From Acidobacteriota bacterium (GTDB lineage: Bacteria > Acidobacteriota > Blastocatellia > Pyrinomonadales > Pyrinomonadaceae), in the NCBI GenBank assembly GCA_003223935.1, contig QHXQ01000049.1, forward strand, positions 1 through 64,000: a stretch of DNA of 64,000 nt. The letters run 5' to 3'. A model generated the notes under the pieces. It ran no database searches, was not told where the DNA came from, and saw only the letters and a program-made list of their open reading frames with translations. Of the stretch, positions 31,623 through 40,132 are shown in pieces. The number at the start of each line of letters is the position of its first letter. Positions within the stretch are counted from its first letter, which is position 1. Position numbers and translations under genes: made by a program.

Positions 31623-34172
31623 CTATACCGCGCCCTCAAGGCCCTCTATGTTTGCTTCGAGCGAAACAGCGACCGTTTCGGGTTGCACAATCATCTCGGC
31701 CTGTGCAGTGGTCTCCTCCTTCGCGGCGGCGGCTGTCTTTTCGGCCGGCGCTTCGTCCGCGTTCGCTGGGTGCAACAGCACAGGTGCAAGGCGGAGTTGT
31801 TCGGCCAACTCGCGCAAGCCGGTGGGCACTGCGCCGTTACTACGAATCGCTTCGTAAACGATCTCCTGCGCGCGCTCAATGTTCGCATCAAGCTGTAGTT
31901 GTTGCGCCAGTGTGATCAAGGCGAGCGCGGCTTGGTAATTCACTTCGACGGGCTGCGCGACGGCGCGTTCGACGGCCAACATCAGCATCGCTTCGAGCCG
32001 TTGCTGCACGCTGGCGCGGTCTATGTGATAACCATGCCGCGCCACCTCTTCGGCGATCTCTAAAGCCTGCGGATAGGCCGACGGGTCGGCCTGTTCGAGT
32101 TTTAAGAGTTCATGCTCAAAGCGCCGGCCGATGGTGAACTCGGCGGCGGCGCGCAACTCTGTCGGTAGCTCAAAGCCTGCGCCTTGCAGCATCTCAATGT
32201 TGCGCCGGTTCTCTTCGTACAGACGCTCGTACTCCTCGGCGAAGCGCGCGACCATCTGCCCGAAGACGATCTCATAGATTCGTTTGCGCCCCTCGGGCAA
32301 CAAGTGTTCAAGCCCATAATCGCGCGGCCCGAACTCGTCCTGCATGAGTCTCAGCAACGTCGGCAGCGATGCCGTGCGAAAGCTCGACCAGAGTTTATCG
32401 GTCGCTGCCGCGAACTCTTCATCATTTGTAAATTCGCGCAACACGCAATAGAAATCAACGTCGCCAAAGTGCATCGCGGCGGCTGAGTATGATTGCCGCT
32501 TGCTGGTTGCGATGGCTGCCAAGTCGAGCCGCGCGGTGGCGAGCGCGAGCCGGCCGTGTTGTTGCTGCTGCAAGTCTGAGCGCTTGAAAGCGTAACCGGC
32601 CAACTCGTCCGATTCGTCGGGCTGATCGACGAGGCTAGCCATCGCAAGGCTCGCGGCCACGTGCGGCATCGTGACGCGCGCGCCATCAACGTACCGCCGA
32701 TAGATGTCCGCACCGTTGCCGTACTGCGGCAGGTTGCTCTCTGCGTCCGCGAGTATTTCGAGGAACGCACCGCGCGGAGGTTTGAGCCTCAACTCGCCGA
32801 GAAAATCCATCACGCGCCCCGCGTATTTCAAATCCTGCACGGTTTCGATGCCAGAGATGTCGTTGAAGAACCAGCCGCAACTCGTAAACATGGTCAAGGC
32901 GCTGCGTTGCAATTCAAGCAACGTCAGCGCGCGCACTTGTTCTTCTTCGCTCAAGGGCCGGCCGGCATGACGTGTGAGAAACTCCGCGCGGTCGTGCGTG
33001 CGATCTACTAACAACTCGATGTAAGCATCGCGCGCAGCCCAAGGATCGCGGAACAGTTCGCCGCCGAGCATCTCGAAGTGGCGTGCGGCTTCGTCGCGCA
33101 GGAAGTTGAGCGCAGTGCGAAGCGGCGTGCGCCATTTTTGATTCCAGCCCTCGCGCGCGCCCGCATGACAACTGCAATCGCGCGCCCAACGCCCGACGCC
33201 GTGCGCGCAACTCCAAGCCGTGCCTTCGCCGTCCGGCCCCGGTTTGATCTCAACCTCAAACTTCGGCTCATGCGCGGCCAGAAACGCGCCGTAGTTCGTC
33301 ACTTCAAAGCCGCGTTCGTGTGCTTCCGTATCGAGCGCATAAGCGAGGGTGCGGTCGCCGAAGATGAAATGATGCCCGTAACTCTCGCCGTCGGTGGCGA
33401 CGTTGACGAGCGCGCCTGCGCCACTCGCCGCGCGCTCGAAGCGATCAAGCAGCACGTGGCTTGAAGCGAGCGCGCCGTCGAAGGCGATGGCTTTGGCGAC
33501 GTGGCCGTCGTAGAAGAAGATGACGATTGAGCGGCCCGAACCATCACGATGAAAATAACGAAAGGGCACGCTGGGATCGACGTTGCCGTCAATGACGCTC
33601 TGCCACGTCTCCGCGCCGACGGGCCGGACGCGCTCGGCTTGATGCGGCGAGAGAATGACAAACTTGAGTTTTGTATCAATCAATGCGCCGAGCGTTGCAT
33701 CGTCGGCGGCCGTTTCCGGCAGCCACAGCGCTTCGGCATCGCGCCCGAAGCGCTGGCGAAAGTCGTACAAGCCCCAGCTAATCTCTGTGCGGCGGTCGCG
33801 CTCGTTGCAGAGCGGCAGGATCGCGTGATGATAGCCTTGCGCGATGGCGTTGCCGTGCCCGCCGTTTCGGCGCGCGCTCGCGCGGTCGGCTTCGATGATG
33901 CGCGCGTAAGTAAACGGATGATGTTGTTCGAGCCAAGAGATGAGCGTCGGGCCGAAGTTGAAACTGATATTGGCGTAGTTGTTGACAATGCGCTCGACGC
34001 GCCCGCGCGAATCAATCACGCGCGCGAAAGCGTTCGGGCGATAGCACTCGCGGAAGATGCGTTCGTTCCAATTGGGAAAGGGGCGCGCGCTCGGCTGCGG
34101 CTCGATGGTATCAGTCCAAGGATTTTCGCGCGGCGGTTGATAGAAATGGCCGTGTATGATTAAAGCCGTCAT
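31623..34172 (-). CDS. GH57/DUF3536 family protein
   Basis: A protein of about 849 residues. ATG 34172 is preceded by GGAGG (34179-34183), six bases away; the TTG before it is less likely. The N-terminal motif IHGHFYQPPRENPW is the conserved start of glycoside hydrolase family 57, and LWLPETAADDATLGALI fits the region that carries a catalytic Glu. The middle and C-terminal parts match DUF3536, ending in a Glu-Ala-rich low-complexity tail of about 60 residues. GH57 acts on alpha-glucans (amylase, branching or debranching types); the DUF3536 group has not been firmly assigned. Adjacency to glgB points to glycogen or maltodextrin metabolism. It ends 3 bp before the glgB start, so it is likely cotranscribed. 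Confidence 0.88.
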   Translation of the reverse strand: MTALIIHGHFYQPPRENPWTDTIEPQPSARPFPNWNERIFRECYRPNAFARVIDSRGRVERIVNNYANISFNFGPTLISWLEQHHPFTYARIIEADRASARRNGGHGNAIAQGYHHAILPLCNERDRRTEISWGLYDFRQRFGRDAEALWLPETAADDATLGALIDTKLKFVILSPHQAERVRPVGAETWQSVIDGNVDPSVPFRYFHRDGSGRSIVIFFYDGHVAKAIAFDGALASSHVLLDRFERAASGAGALVNVATDGESYGHHFIFGDRTLAYALDTEAHERGFEVTNYGAFLAAHEPKFEVEIKPGPDGEGTAWSCAHGVGRWARDCSCHAGAREGWNQKWRTPLRTALNFLRDEAARHFEMLGGELFRDPWAARDAYIELLVDRTHDRAEFLTRHAGRPLSEEEQVRALTLLELQRSALTMFTSCGWFFNDISGIETVQDLKYAGRVMDFLGELRLKPPRGAFLEILADAESNLPQYGNGADIYRRYVDGARVTMPHVAASLAMASLVDQPDESDELAGYAFKRSDLQQQQHGRLALATARLDLAAIATSKRQSYSAAAMHFGDVDFYCVLREFTNDEEFAAATDKLWSSFRTASLPTLLRLMQDEFGPRDYGLEHLLPEGRKRIYEIVFGQMVARFAEEYERLYEENRRNIEMLQGAGFELPTELRAAAEFTIGRRFEHELLKLEQADPSAYPQALEIAEEVARHGYHIDRASVQQRLEAMLMLAVERAVAQPVEVNYQAALALITLAQQLQLDANIERAQEIVYEAIRSNGAVPTGLRELAEQLRLAPVLLHPANADEAPAEKTAAAAKEETTAQAEMIVQPETVAVSLEANIEGLEGAV

Positions 34173-34415
34173 CAAATGCCTCCGGGCCAGTGCAGGCGTG
34201 GACGGTCGAACTGTTCACCGGGACAAGATAGATTTAATGCTCGATGGCCAGCAGTTTACCAATCATCCTACACAGGTTGAAAGTCTGCACAGCTAAATTT
34301 TGCTTTGTGCCAGCCGCGCGTGTGTAGTAATTTTGTATCAAATTTAATTCAGCATGCGAGAGATGGACAGTCAGTAGCGCCTGCCGCAAGCGGGCGGGTC
34401 TTGGTTGCGTCAGCC

Positions 34416-34446
34416 TACCCACCCGCTACCGCAGGCGGTTCTGACC
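34416..34446. repeat. CCCGCTACCGCAGG element, copy 1
   Basis: The sequence around CCCGCTACCGCAGGCGGTTC has a short inverted repeat (ACCGC-AG-GCGGT). A near copy, differing at two positions, is at 53626-53652. It lies in the 34173-34471 gap just before the hypothetical gene, along with a related GCCGCAAGCGGGCGGG stretch. No function is evident; probably a dispersed repeat. Confidence 0.5.
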
Positions 34447-34471
34447 CACTCGTGCGGGGAGGATATGAACG

Positions 34472-34999
34472 ATGGCGACAGCAGCAAAGCAGAAGCAGGA
34501 ACGGGGCGAACGCGAAGAGAAGCGTTCGGGGCGCGTGAGCAAGAAGGAGCAGATTTTGTCGCTCTTCATGTCGGGCATCAACGAGGTCGAGGACTTGGCG
34601 ATGATCACGGGTTCGCGGCCGAGTTACGTCGGCTCTGTGTTGCACGAGGCGGGCCTGAAGACCGGCTATTTCGATCTCTACACTTCGACCGCGCACCCGA
34701 TGAACGTCTATTCAAAATTCTTTGCGAGCAAGCTCGGCTTCAAAGATGAAGCGGCGGCGCGGCAGAGCGTCGAGATCATTGATAAACTCTACCGGCAATT
34801 TGAACTGGCGGGCGACCGCGCCGGCCAACATCATGCGCTGACGATGGCGCTCACGATGTTCGACCGCGCACGCTGGACGCACAAAGGGCCGGAGGCGGAA
34901 ATCTTTCGTGACTGGTTGATCGCGCGTTTACAAGAAGCTGATCTTAGTCCGCGCGATGAACAGACGGAAGATGAAGAGACGCTCGCATCGGTTGACTGA
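34472..34999 (+). CDS. Conserved-looking protein of unknown function
   Basis: A 175-residue protein that I do not recognise. ATG 34472 follows GGAGG at 34458-34462. Residues 1-22 are Lys/Glu/Arg-rich. Residues 23-55, LSLFMSGINEVEDLAMITG followed by SRPSYVGSVLHEAGL, look like a helix-turn-helix of the kind that reads short target sequences (a P-loop-free, resolvase-like helix pair). Residues 70-150 are helical with conserved aromatic positions (FDLYTSTAHPMNVYSKFFASKLGF and then a run of amphipathic helices). The C-terminus is acidic. The HTH and basic N-terminus suggest a DNA-binding protein. It overlaps in position with no other gene; the next small gene starts about 50 bp later on the same strand. 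Confidence 0.7.
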   Translation: MATAAKQKQERGEREEKRSGRVSKKEQILSLFMSGINEVEDLAMITGSRPSYVGSVLHEAGLKTGYFDLYTSTAHPMNVYSKFFASKLGFKDEAAARQSVEIIDKLYRQFELAGDRAGQHHALTMALTMFDRARWTHKGPEAEIFRDWLIARLQEADLSPRDEQTEDEETLASVD

Positions 35000-35048
35000 A
35001 GCGTTAAGCAAGCGGCCGGTTGTGAAGCATATTTACTGGAGGCTTCGC

Positions 35049-35333
35049 ATGATCGTCGAAGGCTTCGATAATGCGTGGCACGTGCTGCGCTATTGGCTGA
35101 CGCAAGGCTTTGACGCCTTCGTGCTTGAGCCGAACGGGCGCGTGCCCCGCCCGCGCCCCTGTCACAGCGAAGACCTGCCGGCCGACGCGCGCGCGGGTCT
35201 CGACTACTTCCCCATCCCGCCCGGCTTGCATGCGGAATTGGGCGACAACCCTGATCCGGATCGCCCACTCACCGCCGCCGAGATTCTGCTCGCCACAGCC
35301 ATCGCCGAAGGTTGGGAGCCGGAGATTGAGTAA
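35049..35333 (+). CDS. Small protein of unknown function
   Basis: A 94-residue protein, start ATG 35049 with GGAGG at 35038-35042. A longer in-frame start at 34956 would overlap the previous gene and is not supported by a ribosome binding site. The reading has an aromatic helix (GFDNAWHVLRYWLTQGFDAF) and a Pro-rich middle (LEPNGRVPRPRPCHSEDLP), then DYFPIPPGLHAEL and a short helix (LTAAEILLATAIAEGW). I see no family motif. It follows the HTH-like gene on the same strand, so the two may be an operon. Tail-to-tail with a phzF-like gene on the other strand. Confidence 0.55.
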   Translation: MIVEGFDNAWHVLRYWLTQGFDAFVLEPNGRVPRPRPCHSEDLPADARAGLDYFPIPPGLHAELGDNPDPDRPLTAAEILLATAIAEGWEPEIE

Positions 35334-35360
35334 CGCACCGAGGTTTCGTTTTCTCTCAAC

Positions 35361-36164
35361 TCAAAGCGCGCGCTCGTCAAGCTCGCAACGCAAGACCGTC
35401 ACTGCTTGACCGTTGAGATAGACGCGGTCGCCGCCGACGCGCACCTTCACCACTCCACCGCGCGCGGACGCTTGATAGGCCGTGAATTCGTCGCGCTTGA
35501 GTTGCGCCTGCCAGTACATGCCCAACGCGCAATGCGCCGAGCCGGTTGCAGGGTCTTCGTCAATGCCTGCGCCGGGCGCGAAGAAGCGCGAGACGAAGTC
35601 GTAACCGTCGGTCGTCGCGCGCGCCGTGATGATCACGCCGCGCATCCCTGCGCGCTTCAACAGAGTGAAGTCGGGACTGACGCGCCGCACTGTTTCTTCA
35701 TCAGCAACTTCGACCAAATAATCATCCTTCGAGCGCCCGACGAACACCGGCTCAATATCGAACGCGCGCATGATCTCATCCGGCGGCGCGATCAACTCTG
35801 TCACCGGCCGCGCTGGAAAATCCAACTCGATCCAATCGCCGCGCTTCGTTGCTGTCAGCAGACCACTGCGCGTGTGAAAATGTGCTGGTGCATCCGCAGC
35901 CAACTGCCCCGTCTCCCAGAGCACGTGCGCGCTTGCGAGCGTCGCGTGCCCGCACAAGTCAACTTCGACGGCGGGCGTGAACCAACGCAGGTCGTATCCG
36001 TCCGCGCGCGGCACAAGGAACGCCGTCTCCGATAGGTTCATCTCGCGCGCCACCGCGCGCATCCAATCCTCTTCACGCGGCGCAGGCAGAACGCAGACCG
36101 CAGCCGGATTGCCGGCGAACGGCGTGTCAGTGAAAGCATCAACCTGTGTGATCGTCAGACCCAT
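35361..36164 (-). CDS. PhzF family isomerase/epimerase-like protein
   Basis: A 267-residue protein with the PhzF fold signature. The opening TITQVDAFTDTPFAGNPAAV contains the usual conserved start of the first lobe, with a Glu in MNLSETAFL (about residue 46) that is the family's catalytic Glu. The LCGHATLASAHVL segment and a later GIDEDPATGSAHCAL segment are the second-lobe anchor motifs. Family members include phenazine biosynthesis PhzF and many uncharacterised isomerases; the complete set of motifs suggests activity. Substrate unknown, and no phenazine genes are nearby. It is a single gene between the hypothetical pair and a small unknown. Start ATG 36164. Confidence 0.85.
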   Translation of the reverse strand: MGLTITQVDAFTDTPFAGNPAAVCVLPAPREEDWMRAVAREMNLSETAFLVPRADGYDLRWFTPAVEVDLCGHATLASAHVLWETGQLAADAPAHFHTRSGLLTATKRGDWIELDFPARPVTELIAPPDEIMRAFDIEPVFVGRSKDDYLVEVADEETVRRVSPDFTLLKRAGMRGVIITARATTDGYDFVSRFFAPGAGIDEDPATGSAHCALGMYWQAQLKRDEFTAYQASARGGVVKVRVGGDRVYLNGQAVTVLRCELDERAL

Positions 36165-36200
36165 TTATTCATCCTCTTGCTCAATGTTATTTGCAGCCAA

Positions 36201-36797
36201 CTATTCGCGCGCGGCTTTCGCCTGTGCTTGCGCGGCGTTCTCGCGAAACTTCTTCAAGACTTCGCGCTTGAGTTCGGGCGAGAGACTGTCCAGCCCGTCC
36301 GTCACCTTGAACTTCTGATTGACCCACTTGCGCACCTTCGCGGCGTCGTAGCCGAGCGCCGCCGCGCTCTGCAAAATCTCCGCATCGAGCCGCGCCGCCT
36401 GCTCTTCGTGCGACGGTTCAGTTGTTTGCGCAGAACGACCCGCCGCCATGCGCATAGGCTTCTCGATCTCTTCACGACTCGCGATCCCGCGCTTCACTTC
36501 AAAACCGAGCAGAGCCAACGCGCGCCCGACACTTGATGTCTCGCAGACCTCAACGTAGCTGGTCTTCTGCACATAACCTTCGCTGCGTAGCTCGAAGGCG
36601 TGACCCGTCGCGGCGGGCTGCGCGTCGTCGGCATTGCGATAGACCTCGGCGCGCATCAACACGAAACCTGTCTCCATGTTGTGCTCGATGATGTGCGTGA
36701 TAACGCGCCCTTCGGGAAAGCGTTCGTAAAATTTTTCGAGCCGCTCGGCGACGGGCACGTAATCCTCGAAGCGGTCGCGCGGTGGTGTGCGAGACAT
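36201..36797 (-). CDS. Protein with ERF/annealing-like motif, function uncertain
   Basis: A 198-residue protein of uncertain family. Residues about 9-95 carry EDYVPVAERLEKFYERFPEG, then a beta-rich stretch (VLMRAEVYRNADDAQPAATG) and CETSSVGRALALLGFEV. The last phrase resembles a motif in phage-type single-strand annealing proteins (ERF-like) and related DNA-binding proteins, where an ETxxxGRAL helix recurs. The C-terminal half is charged and helical with a short Ala/Gln-rich tail. If the resemblance is real it would bind single-stranded DNA, but no phage genes lie near. Start ATG 36797, about 40 bp from phzF, so possibly cotranscribed. Alternative: an unrelated conserved unknown. Confidence 0.6.
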   Translation of the reverse strand: MSRTPPRDRFEDYVPVAERLEKFYERFPEGRVITHIIEHNMETGFVLMRAEVYRNADDAQPAATGHAFELRSEGYVQKTSYVEVCETSSVGRALALLGFEVKRGIASREEIEKPMRMAAGRSAQTTEPSHEEQAARLDAEILQSAAALGYDAAKVRKWVNQKFKVTDGLDSLSPELKREVLKKFRENAAQAQAKAARE

Positions 36798-36872
36798 GTG
36801 GACGTGTCGCTCCTTTCAGGTTAACTCAACGAATACGAGTCGGGCTTGCAAGTTGTTCGCGGCTCGCGTGCC

Positions 36873-38813
36873 TCACCGCTCCGTCAATGCGGCAACACGC
36901 GGCGCGTGCGATTTAATGATCTGGCTCAAGAGGTCTGGCCGATCCGCGATCCGTTCAAGGTGCGGGTAGCGTTCGCCGCCGTGATAGTTGAGCTTGTATG
37001 TTCGATAGTATTCGGCGTTCTCGACGAGTAGTTCGATTGGTTCGCGCTCATTCTTAGCCGCGCGGATCGCATCGTGCAAGCCTTCGGGCGAGAAGCGCCG
37101 ACCGTTGACGGCGATGAGCTTCATGCCGGGACTGAGACCCGCCGCTTCGGCCGGTTCGCCGGGCACGATGTCGCTGATCATGCCGTCGGGACGCGACTGT
37201 AAGCCGAGCGAAAAACTCAACTCAACCACCTTGCGCACCTCCTCATACGCCTTGATATACTCGTTCGGCGTCTCGTTATAGATGAGCCGCCAACCGCTCG
37301 CTTCGATGCCGGCCATGGGCGGATGGGGTGCGATGGCCCGCACGCGCATGTTCAGAAATGCGGCCCAGTCGCCCGGCGCGACTTGGTTCAATGCGCTGAC
37401 GACATCATCGAAATTGTAAGTCTTCAGCGTGGGCGCGCCCGACGGGCCGCCGTGAAAGAGATGACAGAAGTCGTCAATTGATTTTTGCCCGTTCGTCTGT
37501 TGGCGTATGCGCGTGTCAACTTCGAGCCAGAGGAGCGTCCCTTCGTCGTAGAAGTCAACGCTGCGGCGAATGTTGGCCCAAGCCGACGGCGCGCCGTAGA
37601 GTAGTTGCGCGGCTGTGGCCGTGTCCGAGAGCGGCCGCCAGTTGCGTCCGCCGCGATGATCTAGATAAGCGGCGAGCCACGCCAGATTCTCGCGCGTGTC
37701 TTGCTCCGACCAGAGACCCGAACGCCCCGTCAGGATCACGCCGAGATATTCGGTCAGCCCTTCATAGACCCAGAGCAGTTCGGTGCGCATCGGCTGTTGA
37801 TAGTCAGAATTGACGAGACCGGCCGGGCGGCGATACTTGCCGTTCCAAGAGTGTGTGAACTCATGCGGCAGCAGACCTGCCTCAAGCTTCGCGGTCTTCT
37901 CGTCGAGCAGCGTGCGTTCGGGGATGCGGTCGTCGCTCGACTCGTGATGTTCGAGACCAAAGTTGGCGACTTGATCGCTCAAGGTGAGCAGGAAGTTATA
38001 GTGCCGGTAATGATGCGCGCCGTAGAGCGCCTGCGCTTCGGCGACGAGTTGGCGAAAACCGGCGATTTGACCCGGTATAATTTCAAGCGCAGCGGCGCTG
38101 TCTGCGGCCACATCAATCTCGTGGCGCACAGGCGACGCGGCGAGCGGGATGACGCGGAAGTTCGCGCCCGTGAGCAGTGGCGAGTCGATCAGCGTGACGA
38201 GCGAAACGGGCGCAAACTCGATTGCGCCGCGCTCCTCGCGCGTCCGTTCGAGCGCCGTGCCGTACTTCCAACCCGCAGGCAGACGTATGCTCGGCGCGAA
38301 CGTGATCTCTTCGATGGGCCGGCCCGCCGGATAGAGCAGAATTTGATTCCAACTGATGACCGCAAGCTGCGCGCTCGCAGACGCGCCCGACGAAAAACCT
38401 TCCGTATTCGTCGTGAACAAAAAATCGAGCGCGACATCAAGCGTCTTGACTCCCGCCGGCACGTCCAGATGGAACGTGTACATGTCAGACTGATCGCGCT
38501 GCCATTCGAGCGTCTGCTTGCCGGCGGTGAATTTGAGATTGACGAGATCGGTGATGGGCCCCGTCGGGCCATGTTCGCCCGGAATCCATTCCGGGTAATA
38601 GAGCGTCAGAGGCCCCGGCGCGACCGGCATCGTCATGTGTGCGTGCAGACTTCGGCGCGGCGCATCGGTTGCATCAACCATCAACTCAATCGGCGTGGTT
38701 GCAAGCGCGCTCGATAGGTGCGCCGCGTGAACAGACCGAGTTGTCTGCGCTGACGCAGCGACGTAAACAAGCAAACTCAAACACACGGCGAGGAAAGTGC
38801 TGACACGTCTCAT
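36873..38813 (-). CDS. M61 family metallopeptidase with C-terminal PDZ domain
   Basis: A 646-residue protein from ATG 38813, chosen because AGGAGAG lies just upstream and a signal peptide (MRRVSTFLAVCLSLLVYVAASA) follows; the longer frame to 38894 is rejected. The zinc motif is LLPHEFTHSWNGKYRRP (HExxH at about 310), with a Glu-containing helix later (TELLWVYEGLTEYL) giving the third ligand and the family's GLTEY motif. About 545-620 is a PDZ domain (ISDIVPGEPAEAAGLSPGM). M61 enzymes are glycyl aminopeptidases. It is likely exported to the periplasm or beyond. It lies divergent to no known partner; RNase Z is further upstream on the same strand. Confidence 0.9.
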   Translation of the reverse strand: MRRVSTFLAVCLSLLVYVAASAQTTRSVHAAHLSSALATTPIELMVDATDAPRRSLHAHMTMPVAPGPLTLYYPEWIPGEHGPTGPITDLVNLKFTAGKQTLEWQRDQSDMYTFHLDVPAGVKTLDVALDFLFTTNTEGFSSGASASAQLAVISWNQILLYPAGRPIEEITFAPSIRLPAGWKYGTALERTREERGAIEFAPVSLVTLIDSPLLTGANFRVIPLAASPVRHEIDVAADSAAALEIIPGQIAGFRQLVAEAQALYGAHHYRHYNFLLTLSDQVANFGLEHHESSDDRIPERTLLDEKTAKLEAGLLPHEFTHSWNGKYRRPAGLVNSDYQQPMRTELLWVYEGLTEYLGVILTGRSGLWSEQDTRENLAWLAAYLDHRGGRNWRPLSDTATAAQLLYGAPSAWANIRRSVDFYDEGTLLWLEVDTRIRQQTNGQKSIDDFCHLFHGGPSGAPTLKTYNFDDVVSALNQVAPGDWAAFLNMRVRAIAPHPPMAGIEASGWRLIYNETPNEYIKAYEEVRKVVELSFSLGLQSRPDGMISDIVPGEPAEAAGLSPGMKLIAVNGRRFSPEGLHDAIRAAKNEREPIELLVENAEYYRTYKLNYHGGERYPHLERIADRPDLLSQIIKSHAPRVAALTER

Positions 38814-38914
38814 AAAGGCTCTCCTGTGCGCAGGGCTGAGTTGGAACTTGAAATTTACGGACGCTACTCTAACCTTACGTCCCGCAATTTTCAATTAACG
38901 CAAGACAAGATCAA

Positions 38915-39862
38915 TCAAGCCTCTGCGCGCAGCACGCGGCGCGGAATCTCAAGCGTCATGAAGTCATGCGCGATGATCGTCTGCGGAAAGACGGCGCGCG
39001 CTTGGCTGAGCAATTCGTCGGGCGTGAACGAATTGCCCAACGCATAGCGCGGACTGATGTGCGTGATGACCAACTGCCGCACCTGCGCTTGTTGTGCGAC
39101 ACGAGCCGCATCCGCCGCAGTCGAGTGCATGCTCTGTTGCGCGAGTTCTTCGTCTTCGTTCACGAATGTCGCTTCGTGGACGAGCACGTCTGTCGCGCGC
39201 GCTAAGGCGACAGAGTTTTCGCAGTACATTGTATCCGTGCAATAGGCGAACGCGCGCCCTTGCTCCGGCGGCGCGCACAACTCCGCGCCGTTGATCGTCC
39301 GCCCGTCCGCGAGCGTCACAGTCTCGCCGCGCTTCAAGCGCCCGTAGAGCGGCCCCGGCGGAATGTTCAACTCGTGCGCGCGTTCGACGTTAAAGCGACC
39401 CGGTCGCTCTTTTTCGGTCACGCGATAGCCGAACGCGGGCACGCGATGGCGCAAGGGTTGACAACTGACCACGAACTCTTCGTCCTCGTAGATCGTGCCC
39501 GGTTGCACTGTGCGCACTTGGATGTGTTCGGCTAGACGCAGGCGCGAGAGTTGAGCGGACATGCGGACGTATTCGTCTAGTGTTGTGGGGCCGTAAATAT
39601 CAATCGGCTGCGCATGTCCGGCCATGCCGCAGGTGGCTAAGAGGCCCATCAAGCCGTAGAGATGATCGCCGTGTAGGTGCGTGATGAAAATGCGACGGAG
39701 TTGGCTGATGCGCAGGTCTGTGTGCTGGATTTGATGTTGTGTTGCTTCGCCGCAGTCGAAGAGCCAGACCTCGGCGCGTTGCGGCAACTTGAGCGCGACC
39801 GCCGAGACGTTGCGCATCTTTGTCGGCACGCCTGAGCTTGTGCCTAAGAAAGTGATCTGCAC
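38915..39862 (-). CDS. rnz: Ribonuclease Z
   Basis: A 315-residue metallo-beta-lactamase fold protein. The opening MQITFLGTSSGVPTKMRNVS and the metal motif FITHLHGDHLYGLMG (HxHxDH) are the RNase Z pattern; VHEATFVNEDEELA and the later THISPRY supply the other metal ligands. It trims 3' ends of tRNA precursors, in the cytoplasm. The exosite region of the family is reduced but present. Start ATG 39862. It lies between the M61 peptidase and a heptamer hairpin that may shield it from zwf readthrough. Length matches the short single-domain enzyme. Confidence 0.93.
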   Translation of the reverse strand: MQITFLGTSSGVPTKMRNVSAVALKLPQRAEVWLFDCGEATQHQIQHTDLRISQLRRIFITHLHGDHLYGLMGLLATCGMAGHAQPIDIYGPTTLDEYVRMSAQLSRLRLAEHIQVRTVQPGTIYEDEEFVVSCQPLRHRVPAFGYRVTEKERPGRFNVERAHELNIPPGPLYGRLKRGETVTLADGRTINGAELCAPPEQGRAFAYCTDTMYCENSVALARATDVLVHEATFVNEDEELAQQSMHSTAADAARVAQQAQVRQLVITHISPRYALGNSFTPDELLSQARAVFPQTIIAHDFMTLEIPRRVLRAEA

Positions 39863-39878
39863 AAAATAAGTATAACAA

Positions 39879-39955
39879 AGTGGTCAGTGGTCGGTGGTCA
39901 GTGGTCAGTGAAAGACAGTTTTTAACTGATCACTGACCACCGACCACTGACCACT
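39879..39955. repeat. Heptamer hairpin C (CAGTGGT units)
   Basis: A perfect 25-bp inverted repeat: the left arm 39879-39903 is made of 7-mers CAGTGGT and CGGTGGT, and the right arm 39931-39955 is its complement (ACCACTG units). An extra left unit extends into the loop, so it can pair in two registers. It lies directly upstream of rnz. Confidence 0.9.
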
Positions 39956-40078
39956 GTTCTTCGTTCGCCCAATGTTTCTCATGCTCATCACGGGCTTGCC
40001 AGAAAACTTATTAAGGTGTTAGTGTCCGCAACCACCTAAGCATCGTTTTCCCCAAAAAAGGAAAAGATGTGAAAGGTT

Positions 40079-40111
40079 AAGCCGGCTGTGTTGCGAGGGC
40101 ACAGCCGGCTT
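40079..40111 (-). terminator. Terminator after zwf
   Basis: AAGCCGGCTGTG (40079-40090) and CACAGCCGGCTT (40100-40111) form a perfect 12-bp stem with a 9-base loop, 22 bp past the zwf stop. Downstream on the minus strand it is followed by AACCTTTC, a weak T-tract, but the stem is strong. The plus-strand side is followed by CTTGTTT, so it may also act the other way. Confidence 0.75.
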
Positions 40112-40132
40112 CTTGTTTGCCGTGCGTAGTCG

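Noticed and set aside
37701-38717. 338-residue plus-strand ORF opposite the M61 gene
   Set aside because: Arg-rich antisense shadow with no motif; the M61 frame has HExxH, GLTEY and PDZ features.
38814-38894. Longer N-terminus for the M61 peptidase
   Set aside because: The ATG at 38813 has AGGAGAG upstream and is followed at once by a signal peptide; the longer form buries it.
39879-39955. Heptamer block as a CRISPR repeat
   Set aside because: Units are 7 bp, contiguous and without spacers, and no cas genes are present.
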